From the NCBI GenBank assembly GCA_910586895.1, contig CAJUIW010000017.1, positions 1-36,968 of the forward strand: 36,968 nucleotides of DNA. Reading direction: 5' to 3'. Below the pieces are notes generated by a model. It did no database searches and was not told where the DNA came from. It saw nothing but the letters and a program-made list of their open reading frames with translations. Below are positions 22,715 to 30,765 of the stretch, piece after piece. This stretch comes from an uncultured Muribaculaceae bacterium (GTDB lineage Bacteria > Bacteroidota > Bacteroidia > Bacteroidales > Muribaculaceae). A program made the translations under genes and the position numbers. How positions within the stretch are numbered: the first letter of the stretch is position 1; each line of letters opens with the position of its first letter.

Positions 22715-24886
22715 TTATTTTCCGCCGGGCTGGCTGATTTTTGTGTTCTTGTCACTGTCAGTGGGTTCGACGTAGAGTCCACGGTTGCGGAGCAGTGCAT
22801 CGACATTGGGCTGACGGCCGCGGAACTTCACGTAAAGATCCATCGGGTCGACGCTGCCACCCATTTCAAGTACATTTTCTTTGAATGACTTTGCTGTAGC
22901 AGGGTCAAACACGCCCTTTTCCTTGAAGAGTTCAAAGCCATCGGTGTCAAGCACTTCCGCCCAAAGGTAGGTGTAGTATCCCGAAGCATATCCGTCGCTG
23001 CCGAAAATATGACGGAAGTAGGGGCTGCGGTAGCGGAACTGCACCTGCGAGGGCATACCAAGTTTTTCAGCCACCTCCTTTTCAAATCCGGCTACGTCGA
23101 CATCCTTACCCTCGGGATTCAGCTTACCCCACTGCAGGTCAAGCAGTGCGGCACCCACAAGTTCTGTTGTGGTGAAGCCCTGATTGTGTGTTGAGGCTGC
23201 TTCGAGCTTCTTGATCAGCGCGTCGGGAATAACCTCTCCGGTCTTGTAATGACGGGCATAGGCCTTGAGGAGTTCCGGCTCCATGGCCCAGTGTTCGGTA
23301 ATCTGTGAAGGAAGCTCCACGAAGTCACGGTCAACGTTTGTGCCGGCCTGGCTGCGCAGACGTGCACGGGTAAGCATACCGTGCAGTCCGTGGCCAAATT
23401 CATGGAACATGGTCTCCACCTCGTCAAGAGTGAGCAGCGAGGGGGTATCGGCGGTAGGCTTGGAGAAGTTGCCTACATTATATACTATAGGACGTGCCGA
23501 TGTTCCGTCAGGGTCAACAAACGAACCCTGGAACTCACTCATCCATGCACCCTGACGCTTCGATGCGCGCGGGAAGTAGTCGGTCATGAACACTGCCACA
23601 TGCTCGCCGGTCTTGGCATCGGTGACGTCATATACCTTTACCTCTTCATTGTACTTCGGGGCATCGGGCATTTCGGTAAACTTCACTCCATAGAGGCGCT
23701 CAGCCATTGAGAAGATACCTTTGCGCACATTCTCAAGCGGGAAGTAGGCGCGTACCTCATCCTCGTTGAGGTCATACTTGTCCTTGCGCACCTTCTCGGC
23801 ATAATAGTAATAGTCCCAAGGCTCGATAGTGATCCCGGCACCCTGCTTGTCGGCAAGAGCCTGCATCTCGGCCACCTCTTCATGCACACGCTTCACAGCC
23901 GGCTCCCATATCTTGAGCAGGAGCTGTTCGGCATTGTCAGTGGTGCGGGCCATTACGTTCTCGGTCATGTAAGCGGCAAAGTCAGGATAGCCCAGAAGCT
24001 TGGCCTTGGCCGACCGGGCCTGAAGAATCTTGTTTATCACAGGCTTATTGTCATTCTTCCCCTGTGAGGCAAGGTTGATATATGCCTGATACATGTCGCG
24101 GCGCAGATCGCGGTCATCGGCATACTGCAGCAGCGGCAGACGGCTCGGGGCATGCAGTGTGAACACCCAACCCTTCTTGCCTCTGGCCTTAGCCTCCTCA
24201 GCGGCGGCAGCCACATTGCTGGCGGGAATTCCGCCCAGACGCTTGCCGTCAGTCACCTCAAGGGTGTACTCATTGGTGGCGGCCAGTAGATTTTTGTTAA
24301 ATTTCAGATAGAGGTCGGTCAGTTCGGTGTTGATTTTCTTAAGCTGCTCTTTCTTGTCGGCCGACAGGAGAGCACCGCTGCGTACAAACTTCTTGTACAG
24401 CTCCTCAACGGCACGCTTCTGGTCAGAGGCCAGATTCATATCGTTGCGGCGATCATATACCTGCTTCACGCGCTGGAACAGGGCATCGTTCATCATCACC
24501 TCGTCAGTAGTCTGCGATACCAGCGGATATGCCACCTCCGATATAGCTGTCATCTCAGGCGTATTATCGGTTTCATCAAGGCTTGAGAACACAAGCATCA
24601 CGCGGTTGAGCAGCTTACCTGCCTGCTCGAAAGCGAGGATTGTGTTGTCAAAATCAGGCATAGCCCGGTTGCGGGTTATGGCATCGATCTCCTGACGGTA
24701 CTCAGCCACACCCTGACGGAGTGCGGGCAGATAGTCATCATAGGTGATGCGGTCAAACGGCGGAATGTCATAGGGCGTCCCGTAAGGAGCCATGAAAGGA
24801 TTGGTGCGCTCGGCGGCAAATGCTGCTGTCGGCTGCGCGGCGAGCAGCCCTACTGCGGCTGCTGCTGTAATGATTGATTTGTGCAT
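22715..24886 (-). CDS. Secreted M3-family metallopeptidase (peptidyl-dipeptidase Dcp-like)
   Basis: The 723-aa protein starts MHKSIITAAAAVGLLAAQPTAAFAAE, a signal peptide that marks the ATG at 24886; an in-frame ATG 22 codons upstream lies inside the preceding gene. The zinc-binding HEFGH motif is His495-Glu496...His499 in MFHEFGHGLHGML, followed by the second glutamate region ELPSQITEHWAMEPELL. This matches M3A peptidases of the Dcp/oligopeptidase A type, which cut peptides from the C-terminus or internally. A periplasmic place is expected because of the signal peptide. It is the last gene of a tight minus-strand operon (17 bp after the EEP gene), with a strong terminator. Confidence 0.94.
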   Translation of the reverse strand: MHKSIITAAAAVGLLAAQPTAAFAAERTNPFMAPYGTPYDIPPFDRITYDDYLPALRQGVAEYRQEIDAITRNRAMPDFDNTILAFEQAGKLLNRVMLVFSSLDETDNTPEMTAISEVAYPLVSQTTDEVMMNDALFQRVKQVYDRRNDMNLASDQKRAVEELYKKFVRSGALLSADKKEQLKKINTELTDLYLKFNKNLLAATNEYTLEVTDGKRLGGIPASNVAAAAEEAKARGKKGWVFTLHAPSRLPLLQYADDRDLRRDMYQAYINLASQGKNDNKPVINKILQARSAKAKLLGYPDFAAYMTENVMARTTDNAEQLLLKIWEPAVKRVHEEVAEMQALADKQGAGITIEPWDYYYYAEKVRKDKYDLNEDEVRAYFPLENVRKGIFSMAERLYGVKFTEMPDAPKYNEEVKVYDVTDAKTGEHVAVFMTDYFPRASKRQGAWMSEFQGSFVDPDGTSARPIVYNVGNFSKPTADTPSLLTLDEVETMFHEFGHGLHGMLTRARLRSQAGTNVDRDFVELPSQITEHWAMEPELLKAYARHYKTGEVIPDALIKKLEAASTHNQGFTTTELVGAALLDLQWGKLNPEGKDVDVAGFEKEVAEKLGMPSQVQFRYRSPYFRHIFGSDGYASGYYTYLWAEVLDTDGFELFKEKGVFDPATAKSFKENVLEMGGSVDPMDLYVKFRGRQPNVDALLRNRGLYVEPTDSDKNTKISQPGGK

Positions 24887-24903
24887 ATATAATATGGTTA
24901 AAG

Positions 24904-26019
24904 TTATTCTGTAAGTTTGAAACCGGCCATCAGCGGATAGTGGTCGCTGCATCCGGCGGCCACACGACGCACCGAAAGCGGCTTGACTCCCCCTCCGCAG
25001 AACATCTGGTCAATGCGGAAATACATTCCGCGCGAACGGAAGGTGTACACCGCACCCAAACCGGCCGATGCATACACATCCGTGAGGTCGTCGCCCTGTA
25101 TCACCCGCGAGGCGTAGCTGAGAGGCACGTCATTGAAGTCGCCCCCGAGTATCACCGGACCGCTCACGCTGTCAAGTATCTGCCTCAGTTCGCGTGCCTG
25201 CGCGGCACGTTCACGCAAAGCACCGGTCAATTTCGGTAGCAGTTCATGGCGCATGGCGCTTATATCGCGCCGGCGGGTATGCAGCCGGCTGGTACGCGCC
25301 ACGGAATTGCGCACTTCGGAGGACAGCATCAACGACTGCAGGTGAATGTTGAACAAAGTAATCTCCTGTCCTCTGACATCGGCCACATAGCGCTCTATCA
25401 TGAATGAGTGCTCGCCGAAGTTATCGTAATCCAACGGTACACTCCGTATCGGATACTTTGACAGCACATTCATGGTATTGTAATTCCCTATCAGCCGATA
25501 GGGATAGCGCCGGCACAGTTCTTCCGCCTGTCTGTGAGGCAGCACTCCACCCGGCGCCGTATAGTGGTCATACGACAGGGCTTCCTGAAGCAATACAATG
25601 TCGGCATCGGCATCCAGAATGGCCTGCAATGACAGGTTAAGTTCACTTTCAGGCATCTTTTCAGTGGACCAATCGGCGAAATAAAAAGAATTGTAGGTCA
25701 TCACCGTCAGGTCAGCCTCATCCATGTCAGGCGAATTGAAGTGCAGAGGGCACAGCGAAAGCGCCTGATAAACGGTGAGAGCTATGACTGCGGCACCGGC
25801 CAATGCTATCTTCCGGCTCCACAGCAGAGCTGAGAGAGCAACGATAACCGTGACAGCGAACAGCCATGGAAAAAGAGTACAGAAAAGCGCCGGAAGCACC
25901 CATACCTCAGGATTGACCAATCCACCATAGGCGCCCGCCACGGTAGACAGATATACCACGACTGCGGCCACCGATGCCACACACACTGCTATATTCTTTA
26001 CCTTTACGGCCAATATCAT
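24904..26019 (-). CDS. Membrane-anchored endonuclease/exonuclease/phosphatase family protein
   Basis: The 371-aa protein has three N-terminal membrane helices (about 10-30, 38-62 and 66-90) and then an EEP domain. Landmarks are LTVMTYNSFYF (start of the domain), DADIVLLQEAL with the metal-binding Glu, GGDFNDVPLSYA with Asp-Asn, and a C-terminal CSDHYPLMAGFKL with the SDH catalytic His. The superfamily includes DNases, sphingomyelinases and inositol phosphatases; this Bacteroidales membrane form has no settled substrate. It overlaps the upstream rhomboid gene by four bases. The domain is probably periplasmic, an inference from helix count and the charged N-terminus. Confidence 0.9.
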   Translation of the reverse strand: MILAVKVKNIAVCVASVAAVVVYLSTVAGAYGGLVNPEVWVLPALFCTLFPWLFAVTVIVALSALLWSRKIALAGAAVIALTVYQALSLCPLHFNSPDMDEADLTVMTYNSFYFADWSTEKMPESELNLSLQAILDADADIVLLQEALSYDHYTAPGGVLPHRQAEELCRRYPYRLIGNYNTMNVLSKYPIRSVPLDYDNFGEHSFMIERYVADVRGQEITLFNIHLQSLMLSSEVRNSVARTSRLHTRRRDISAMRHELLPKLTGALRERAAQARELRQILDSVSGPVILGGDFNDVPLSYASRVIQGDDLTDVYASAGLGAVYTFRSRGMYFRIDQMFCGGGVKPLSVRRVAAGCSDHYPLMAGFKLTE

Positions 26020-26801
26020 TTACGTTTATCAGTTTTACTCAAGTCAAAAAACACTCTCCGTTCCTCGGCGGTAAGCGAGCCATGCCCTGAGGTACGTATC
26101 TTGTTAAGAATTCCCTCAACAGTAGGCCTGCCTGAAGAATGCTGTGCCGCGGCGATGCCGGCGGAAGCACGACGGCGAAGCATAAACCCTCCGGCGGCTC
26201 CGGCAAGCAGTCCGCCAAGATGGGCCATATTCGCTCCGGAAAAACCTGTCATCACAAATGCAGGAATCATACTCGCCACTATCACCAGCGACAACCACTT
26301 CAGCGACACCCCGCGCCATAACCACAGCAGACGTACCTTGAGGTCAGGCAGAAGCACCGTGGCACACATCACCACAGCAAGCGCCGAGGCCGAAGCCCCG
26401 ATAAGAGTGGTGCCGCTTACGGTAGCCGGCGCCGCTATAAACAGCACCGCTCCGGCGAGACCGCCCGCCAGATACATTACAGCTACCATGCCCTTACGTC
26501 CGGCATGCTCCATAAGCGTCCCATAGGATAGGAGCAGCAACATGTTGACAAGCAGATGCATGAAGTCGACCTGCAGGAACATATAGGTAATCAGCGTCCA
26601 TGGAACTGCGAGAGCCTGCGCGACCGTTCCCGGCAATTCAAGAAATCCAGTGACCATCTGGGCCAGGTCAACGCCGCCGGACATGTATCCGATGGCCGAC
26701 AGCAGATGCACCGCCAGAAACGCCACTACGTTGACAGCCATCAGCTGCCACGCCACGCTGTGACGGAGCTTTCCGGAAATGAAATCAATAATATCCTCCA
26801 T
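26016..26801 (-). CDS. Rhomboid-family intramembrane serine protease (second of pair)
   Basis: The 261-aa protein has about six membrane helices, with HLLVNMLLLLSYG (82-94), the catalytic serine in IGASAS (Ser137) and the catalytic histidine in NMAHLGGLLAG (His194). This dyad makes it a probably active rhomboid that cuts transmembrane substrates within the bilayer. The C-terminal cytosolic tail (205-261) carries a SGHGSLTAEERRVFFDLSK motif, a common tail in Bacteroidetes rhomboids. It overlaps the first rhomboid gene by 17 bp and the EEP gene by four bases. Confidence 0.92.
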   Translation of the reverse strand: MEDIIDFISGKLRHSVAWQLMAVNVVAFLAVHLLSAIGYMSGGVDLAQMVTGFLELPGTVAQALAVPWTLITYMFLQVDFMHLLVNMLLLLSYGTLMEHAGRKGMVAVMYLAGGLAGAVLFIAAPATVSGTTLIGASASALAVVMCATVLLPDLKVRLLWLWRGVSLKWLSLVIVASMIPAFVMTGFSGANMAHLGGLLAGAAGGFMLRRRASAGIAAAQHSSGRPTVEGILNKIRTSGHGSLTAEERRVFFDLSKTDKRK

Positions 26802-27537
26802 GAATCACTCCTTTGCGCTTCCACCACAGGATAATCAGGAATCCGAATATCATTCCTCCCAGATGGGCAAAATGCGCCACTGTGCTGCCGGGCTGCGAGA
26901 GTCCGATAAGAAGCTCTATCACACCATAGCCTATCACCATCCACTTAGCCTTGATAGGCACAGGGATAAACATGATGAACAGAGGGCGGTTAGGAAATAT
27001 CATGCCGAAAGCAAGAAGCACGCCGAATATTGCGCCCGAGGCTCCTACGGTGATCAGGGAGTTGAGAAACGGAAGATCCTGACCCATAGCCACCGTATGG
27101 TCAATATATGCACCCATGGTGGCAAAATCCACCCCGTTCATATTGGCAAGAAGCTTGGTGAACATATCGTGCCATGTAAGGGCCCATACAAGCTCCTGGA
27201 CAAGCGCGGCGCCCACACCGCATGACAGATAGTAGAACAGGAAGCGCCCCGGACCGAGCACACGCTCGAGCGTGATGCCGAACATGAAGAGCGTGAACAT
27301 ATTGAACAGTATGTGGGCCAGATCCGTAGTGGAATGCATGAACATGTAGGTAAGCAGCTGCGCCGGATTGAAATCCGAGGCGCCCCAGTAATGCAGACCG
27401 CCGAAGCGCACTACATCCAGATCCATGCGCTGACCGCACACCATCATGAACAGCCACACAAGAAAATTGATAATTATCAGATTCTTCGTGACAACCGGAA
27501 TAGAATTGAATATCTGTTGAAATCTGCTCATTGTCAT
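26785..27537 (-). CDS. Rhomboid-family intramembrane serine protease (first of pair)
   Basis: The 250-aa protein has six or more membrane helices, beginning NLIIINFLVWLFMMV (19-33). HILFNMFTLFMFG (75-87) has the conserved H.xxNM, the catalytic Ser167 is in VGASGAIFG, and His225 is in AHFAHLGGMIFG. It resembles GlpG-like rhomboids without an N-terminal cytosolic domain. An insertion of about 40 residues (115-155) between helices 4 and 5 is larger than in its neighbour. It heads the operon; a -7 box is at 27559-27566. ATG at 27531 is an alternative start two codons later. Confidence 0.93.
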   Translation of the reverse strand: MTMSRFQQIFNSIPVVTKNLIIINFLVWLFMMVCGQRMDLDVVRFGGLHYWGASDFNPAQLLTYMFMHSTTDLAHILFNMFTLFMFGITLERVLGPGRFLFYYLSCGVGAALVQELVWALTWHDMFTKLLANMNGVDFATMGAYIDHTVAMGQDLPFLNSLITVGASGAIFGVLLAFGMIFPNRPLFIMFIPVPIKAKWMVIGYGVIELLIGLSQPGSTVAHFAHLGGMIFGFLIILWWKRKGVIHGGYY

Positions 27538-27558
27538 TCTTAAAATGTAAATTCATCA

Positions 27559-27566
27559 CAAATTTA
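27559..27566 (-). promoter_or_regulatory. -7 box of the rhomboid operon
   Basis: TAAATTTG on the minus strand lies 21 bp before the start codon. A TTG at 27588-27590 is 21 nt upstream as a possible -33. Confidence 0.6.
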
Positions 27567-27647
27567 CAAATTTTTGGTATCTTGGCTCAATATATAATAT
27601 CCAACAGCGGCAGAATTAAGTTTTTTTGTCATTTTTTTCGGCTTTTC

Positions 27648-27679
27648 TTGTGTGGTTTAAGTTTTTAGCAATATATTTG
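27648..27679 (+). promoter_or_regulatory. Promoter of the HU gene
   Basis: TTG (27648-27650) and TATATTTG (27672-27679) are spaced by 21 nt. The predicted leader is about 28 nt and A/T rich, as expected for a strongly expressed gene. Confidence 0.65.
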
Positions 27680-27713
27680 TAAAAGTTATAAACACATACA
27701 TAATTTTTCAACC

Positions 27714-27986
27714 ATGAACAAGACTGAGCTTACCTACGCGATAGCTGAAAAAGCTAATCTTACCAAAGCGCAAGCCAAAGCCGCACTTGAAGCAGCTATC
27801 ATCACCGTAACCGAACAGCTCGCCAAGGGCGACAAAGTGGCTCTAATCGGATTCGGAACATTTGCCGTAACTGAAAAAGCCGCTCGCCAGGGCATCAATC
27901 CCCGCACTAAAGAAACCATTGAAATTCCGGCCCGCAAGGTTGTGAAGTTCAAAGCCGGTGCCGAACTTACCGATGTAATCAAATAA
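27714..27986 (+). CDS. hup: HU-family DNA-binding protein
   Basis: The 90-aa histone-like protein has the canonical HU layout: an N-terminal helical pair (MNKTELTYAIAEKANLTKAQAKAALEAAI), then VALIGFGTFAVTEKAARQGINPRTKETIEIPARKVVKFKAG. The latter contains the GFGTF and GINPRTKE arm motifs and the intercalating proline in NPRT. It forms dimers that bend and compact DNA. The gene is monocistronic with a promoter at 27648-27679 and a terminator at 28021-28057. Confidence 0.96.
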   Translation: MNKTELTYAIAEKANLTKAQAKAALEAAIITVTEQLAKGDKVALIGFGTFAVTEKAARQGINPRTKETIEIPARKVVKFKAGAELTDVIK

Positions 27987-28020
27987 ATTTCACTTAATAA
28001 TCAGCTTTCAAAAACACCTT

Positions 28021-28057
28021 AACGGCGAAGCCTCTGCTGAGGTTACGCCGTTTTTTT
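28021..28057 (+). terminator. Terminator of the HU gene
   Basis: AACGGCG...CCTC (28021-28034) pairs with GAGG...CGCCGTT (28039-28052) with two mismatches, followed by a T run to 28057. A -7 box TACATTTG begins at 28059, so the next promoter is directly attached, as at 791-837. Confidence 0.88.
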
Positions 28058-28058
28058 G

Positions 28059-28066
28059 TACATTTG
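28059..28066 (+). promoter_or_regulatory. -7 box of the outer-membrane barrel gene
   Basis: TACATTTG fits TAnnTTTG; the -33 region falls in the HU terminator. The leader would be about 67 nt. Confidence 0.5.
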
Positions 28067-28139
28067 CAACCGCATATTTCAATCATTGTCGAATACTGAC
28101 GAAAAAAAAATAATTCCATAATATAATTTTTCACTGTCT

Positions 28140-28760
28140 ATGAAAAAATTCAGCATCGTAGCTTCACTGGCAGCTATAATGATTATCTGCACCGCTCTTC
28201 CCGCAGCTGCACAATTCCGCTTCGGCCTCCGCGTAGGTACCAACGTGAGCGAACTTCACTTCAACAGCAAGACATTCGATTCGTCAAACCGCATGGGCTT
28301 CAATGCCGGCGCCATGGTAGAATTCTCAGCTCCCATGACCGGTATCGGATTCGACGCATCGGTGATGTATGTACGCCGCAATTCACGCTGGGCCGCAAAA
28401 TATGATGACGGAACCACCGGAAATATCAGTGACAACCGCGATTACATCGACATACCTCTCAATCTGAAATGGCGTATGAGCATTCCGCTTATCAACAAGA
28501 TAGTGCGCCCGTTCCTCACCACAGGTCCGAGCTTCTCTTTCCTGACAAGCCGCAAGTCGGTATCCGAGGCTTGGAACAACCGCAAATTTGACACCGCATG
28601 GAACTTCGGCTTCGGCCTCGAACTGCTGCAGAAAGTACAGGTCAGCGCCAGCTACGGCCTCGGACTTACAAAAGCCCTGAAAACCGTAGGCGCCACCTCG
28701 ACTGCCAATATCGAAGGCAAGAACCGCTACTGGACCGTGACAGCCGCCTATATGTTCTGA
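28140..28760 (+). CDS. Outer-membrane beta-barrel protein (PorT/OMP_b-brl_2 type)
   Basis: The 206-aa protein has a signal peptide (MKKFSIVASLAAIMIICTALPAAAQ). It continues with alternating beta-strand segments typical of 8-stranded barrels: FRFGLRVGTNVSELHFN, MGFNAGAMVEFSAPM, GIGFDASVMYVRR, YIDIPLNLKWRMSI, VRPFLTTGPSFSFL, WNFGFGLELLQKVQVSASYGLGLTKAL and a final YWTVTAAYMF ending in aromatic F. The D-Y-I-D-I-P-L-N-L-K-W segment is characteristic of this Bacteroidetes family. The function is unknown; it is not a TonB-dependent receptor. A terminator follows at 28782-28829. Confidence 0.88.
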   Translation: MKKFSIVASLAAIMIICTALPAAAQFRFGLRVGTNVSELHFNSKTFDSSNRMGFNAGAMVEFSAPMTGIGFDASVMYVRRNSRWAAKYDDGTTGNISDNRDYIDIPLNLKWRMSIPLINKIVRPFLTTGPSFSFLTSRKSVSEAWNNRKFDTAWNFGFGLELLQKVQVSASYGLGLTKALKTVGATSTANIEGKNRYWTVTAAYMF

Positions 28761-28781
28761 TACAGAACCGAAAAGATAACA

Positions 28782-28829
28782 TGCGTCACCGCCTCATGCC
28801 TATGACATGATACGGCGACGCACTTTTTT
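28782..28829 (+). terminator. Terminator of the barrel gene
   Basis: TGCGTCACCG (28782-28791) pairs with CGGCGACGCA (28813-28822) with one mismatch. An inner TCATG/CATGA pairing is at 28794-28810, and a run of T follows at 28824-28829. Confidence 0.82.
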
Positions 28830-28875
28830 ACCCCCTCCGTGCAATTATTCCGGCCGAGCGGCTACTAATATATAA

Positions 28876-29376
28876 ATGGCATCACACACCGACACCAAGA
28901 CCGAGCGCTACCTGCGCATGATTGAGGCCCACCGACAGGTCATCAACAAGGTGTGCTATATGTATGCGGAGGATGCTGACCATTTCAAGGACCTATGTCA
29001 GGAAGTGACAGCCAACATCTGGACCGGCATTGACAAATTCCGCGGCGAATCAGCGGAATCGACATGGATTTACCGCGTGGCGCTCAACACATGCGTGACA
29101 TACTTCAGGCGCAACCGCCGCCACTCCGGATGCCTGCCGCTCGACAGCGTGGCCGAGATAGCCGACGATAGCTCCGATGGCAACCGCACACGCCTTCTCA
29201 AAGAGATGTATCGCCTGATAAGCAGGTTGAGCAAGCTCGACAAAGCGATAATAATGCTGTGGCTCGACGAATACTCCTACGACGACATCGCATCCCTGAC
29301 CGGACTGACACGCACCAATGTAGGCTCGCGCATCCACCGCATACGACGCCAATTAATTAACGAAAGCAATAAATGA
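28876..29376 (+). CDS. ECF-type RNA polymerase sigma factor
   Basis: The 166-aa sigma factor has region 2 (HFKDLCQEVTANIWTGIDKFRGESAESTWIYRVALNTCVTYFRRNRR, about 35-80) and region 4 (KLDKAIIMLWLDEYSYDDIASLTGLTRTNVGSRIHRIRRQL, about 118-160). It has no region 3, which is the ECF layout. The stop overlaps the next gene by four bases, so its partner is co-translated. In Bacteroidales this pair type (small ECF sigma plus membrane protein) is common and is distinct from the FecR-linked polysaccharide-utilisation sigmas. Targets are unknown. Confidence 0.94.
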   Translation: MASHTDTKTERYLRMIEAHRQVINKVCYMYAEDADHFKDLCQEVTANIWTGIDKFRGESAESTWIYRVALNTCVTYFRRNRRHSGCLPLDSVAEIADDSSDGNRTRLLKEMYRLISRLSKLDKAIIMLWLDEYSYDDIASLTGLTRTNVGSRIHRIRRQLINESNK

Positions 29377-29948
29377 ACTATATGGATAACGGACTCGACA
29401 TACAGCAACTTCGCGCCCAATGGAAATCGATGGATATCCATGCTTCAATCATACCCGAAAAGCCATCAATCCATAAAGCTCTTCAAAATTCATTGCTGAG
29501 CCGGCTGACCGTGCGTTCAAAGCGCATGATGACAGTCTGCTTCCTGTGGGTTATGCTGACACCCCTCTGCATGCATCTTGTTAATATACCCTTATGGTTT
29601 ATAATAGCTATCAGCATATACTTCCTGATAATGGGACTGCTTATGCTGGGACAGCTCAGACGCATCCGCAGGATTGACCTCGGATCGATGTCGGCCACCG
29701 ATGCACTTATATCGATATGCGACCTGCAGAAATACCGACGCCATGCCCAATGTGCAGGATGGACCATGGCTATCCCCTGCATCGCCGGGCTGATGTATTG
29801 CTTCTATCATTTTAATATGGCAGCATTCTATGGCGGATTGGCAGGGGCCGTGCTCGGACTGATACTCGGCACTGTTACAGAGATACGCACGCGACGTGAG
29901 CTTTCTAAACTGCGCAAGGCCGTATACGACGAGATTTACAAAGACTGA
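29373..29948 (+). CDS. Membrane protein coupled to the ECF sigma factor (possible anti-sigma)
   Basis: The 191-aa protein has a cytosolic N-terminus of about 50 residues (GLDIQQLRAQWKSMDIHASIIPEKPSIHKAL). Four membrane helices follow, in two pairs (about 53-70 and 74-93, then 130-146 and 149-170), with a charged connecting loop RRIRRIDLGSMSATDALISICDLQKYRRHAQC. The start overlaps the sigma gene by four bases. That context and the topology suggest a sigma-binding partner, but no zinc anti-sigma (HxxxCxxC) motif is present. The role is inferred from position only. Confidence 0.82.
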   Translation: MNYMDNGLDIQQLRAQWKSMDIHASIIPEKPSIHKALQNSLLSRLTVRSKRMMTVCFLWVMLTPLCMHLVNIPLWFIIAISIYFLIMGLLMLGQLRRIRRIDLGSMSATDALISICDLQKYRRHAQCAGWTMAIPCIAGLMYCFYHFNMAAFYGGLAGAVLGLILGTVTEIRTRRELSKLRKAVYDEIYKD

Positions 29949-29992
29949 ACCCTGCACGGCACCGCATTGTTTTACAATAAAACAATATTGAC

Positions 29993-30160
29993 ATGAATCC
30001 CGCCGAACTACATATATTCATAGAATGGCTCGCCATTATTGGCGCCGTATGTCTGACAGTGACCGCCGGAGCGGTGATTGACCGCTTTCTGCTCAACCGC
30101 AAATATCGCCCTGCCTATGCGGCCAAGCGCTCTACGCGCCGCATTCGCAACGCAAAATGA
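29993..30160 (+). CDS. Small single-span membrane protein (55 aa)
   Basis: This short gene encodes MNPAELHIFIEWLAIIGAV... with one hydrophobic helix (about 8-28) and a strongly basic C-terminus (KYRPAYAAKRSTRRIRNAK). It follows the sigma/membrane-protein pair by 44 bp on the same strand, so it could belong to that unit. Codon use is like the neighbours. The basic tail would sit in the cytosol by the positive-inside rule. I do not recognise a family; it could be a small regulator or membrane stress peptide. Confidence 0.6.
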   Translation: MNPAELHIFIEWLAIIGAVCLTVTAGAVIDRFLLNRKYRPAYAAKRSTRRIRNAK

Positions 30161-30234
30161 CCGGTTTTCCCCGTCAGGCGGCTATTGACAAACATTTTTT
30201 TGCTTCTACCGATGGTTTTTTCAAAATAAATGTC

Positions 30235-30242
30235 TAACTTTG
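30235..30242 (+). promoter_or_regulatory. -7 box for tRNA-Pro
   Basis: TAACTTTG ends 15 bp before the tRNA 5' end, so the precursor leader would be only about 8-10 nt. The -33 element is unclear (T-rich). Confidence 0.6.
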
Positions 30243-30257
30243 TGCCCGCTGACAATT

Positions 30258-30330
30258 CGGGGTGTAGCACAGTTGGCAGCGCGCCACGTTCGGGACGTGG
30301 AGGTCGGAAGTTCGAGTCTTCTCACCCCGA
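30258..30330 (+). tRNA. tRNA-Pro (anticodon CGG)
   Basis: The acceptor CGGGGTG (30258-30264) pairs with CACCCCG (30323-30329), and the discriminator A is at 30330. The anticodon arm CCACG-TTCGGGA-CGTGG carries CGG. The T-arm has TTCGAGT. CCA is not encoded. Confidence 0.95.
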
Positions 30331-30435
30331 CAAAATATCTTATCAGCATAAGCGGTTCAGTCCATCGGATTTGAACCGCTTTCCTTTTATCACCCTTATT
30401 GCATATAGAAAACACACAGCTATACCGCACATTAT

Positions 30436-30466
30436 TTTGCACCTCAGCGTTTTATTCATATATTTG
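30436..30466 (+). promoter_or_regulatory. Promoter of the antitoxin/zeta-stub/MNT cluster
   Basis: TTTG (30436-30439), a 19-nt spacer and TATATTTG (30459-30466) match the consensus exactly. The start site near 30473 gives a leader of about 25 nt before the ATG at 30498. Confidence 0.78.
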
Positions 30467-30497
30467 CATTAACCAACAGGAACAATACCGAAACAAA

Positions 30498-30710
30498 ATG
30501 GGCAAACATGAATTAAATAATTATAGATTTCTGAGCGGAGAGGATCCCACTGATGAAATGCTCGAAGCCATTATGTCGGAAGCTCGCGATGCTGCCGTAA
30601 AGAAAGCAGAAGAAGCTCAAAAGAGATTTGACACCGAGTACGAGCGCCAATATGCCCAAGCGAAAGTAACTTGGGAAAAACGTCTGAAGCAATATCGCAA
30701 TGGAATCTAA
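30498..30710 (+). CDS. 70-aa helical protein, probable antitoxin of a lost zeta toxin
   Basis: The 70-aa protein starts MGKHELNNYRFLSGEDPTDEML and continues as a long charged helix (AIMSEARDAAVKKAEEAQKRFDTEYERQYAQAKVTWEKRLKQYRNGI). I choose the ATG at 30498 because the upstream in-frame ATG (30399) lies before the promoter. Its 3' end overlaps by 11 bases an ORF whose peptide begins like a zeta-type toxin kinase, the usual antitoxin-toxin order. On that basis it is likely the antitoxin partner, left behind after the toxin was cut short. No motif proves it; a DNA-binding or regulatory role is possible. Confidence 0.75.
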   Translation: MGKHELNNYRFLSGEDPTDEMLEAIMSEARDAAVKKAEEAQKRFDTEYERQYAQAKVTWEKRLKQYRNGI

Positions 30711-30765
30711 TGCTCATCGCCCGGAAATGATTGTCATTGCCGGGCCTAACACAGCGGCATTATGA
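30700..30765 (+). pseudogene. Zeta-toxin gene stub, truncated just inside the Walker A motif
   Basis: The ORF encodes 21 residues. Its start reads HRPEMIVIAGPN, which matches the beginning of zeta-toxin family kinases, whose next residues would be GAGKST. Instead the frame reads TAAL and stops. Nothing downstream continues the kinase in any frame I can see; the next sequence is the nucleotidyltransferase gene. The start overlaps the 70-aa gene by 11 bases and the TGA overlaps the next ATG (30762), so all three frames are chained. It may now serve only as a coupling leader. Confidence 0.7.
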
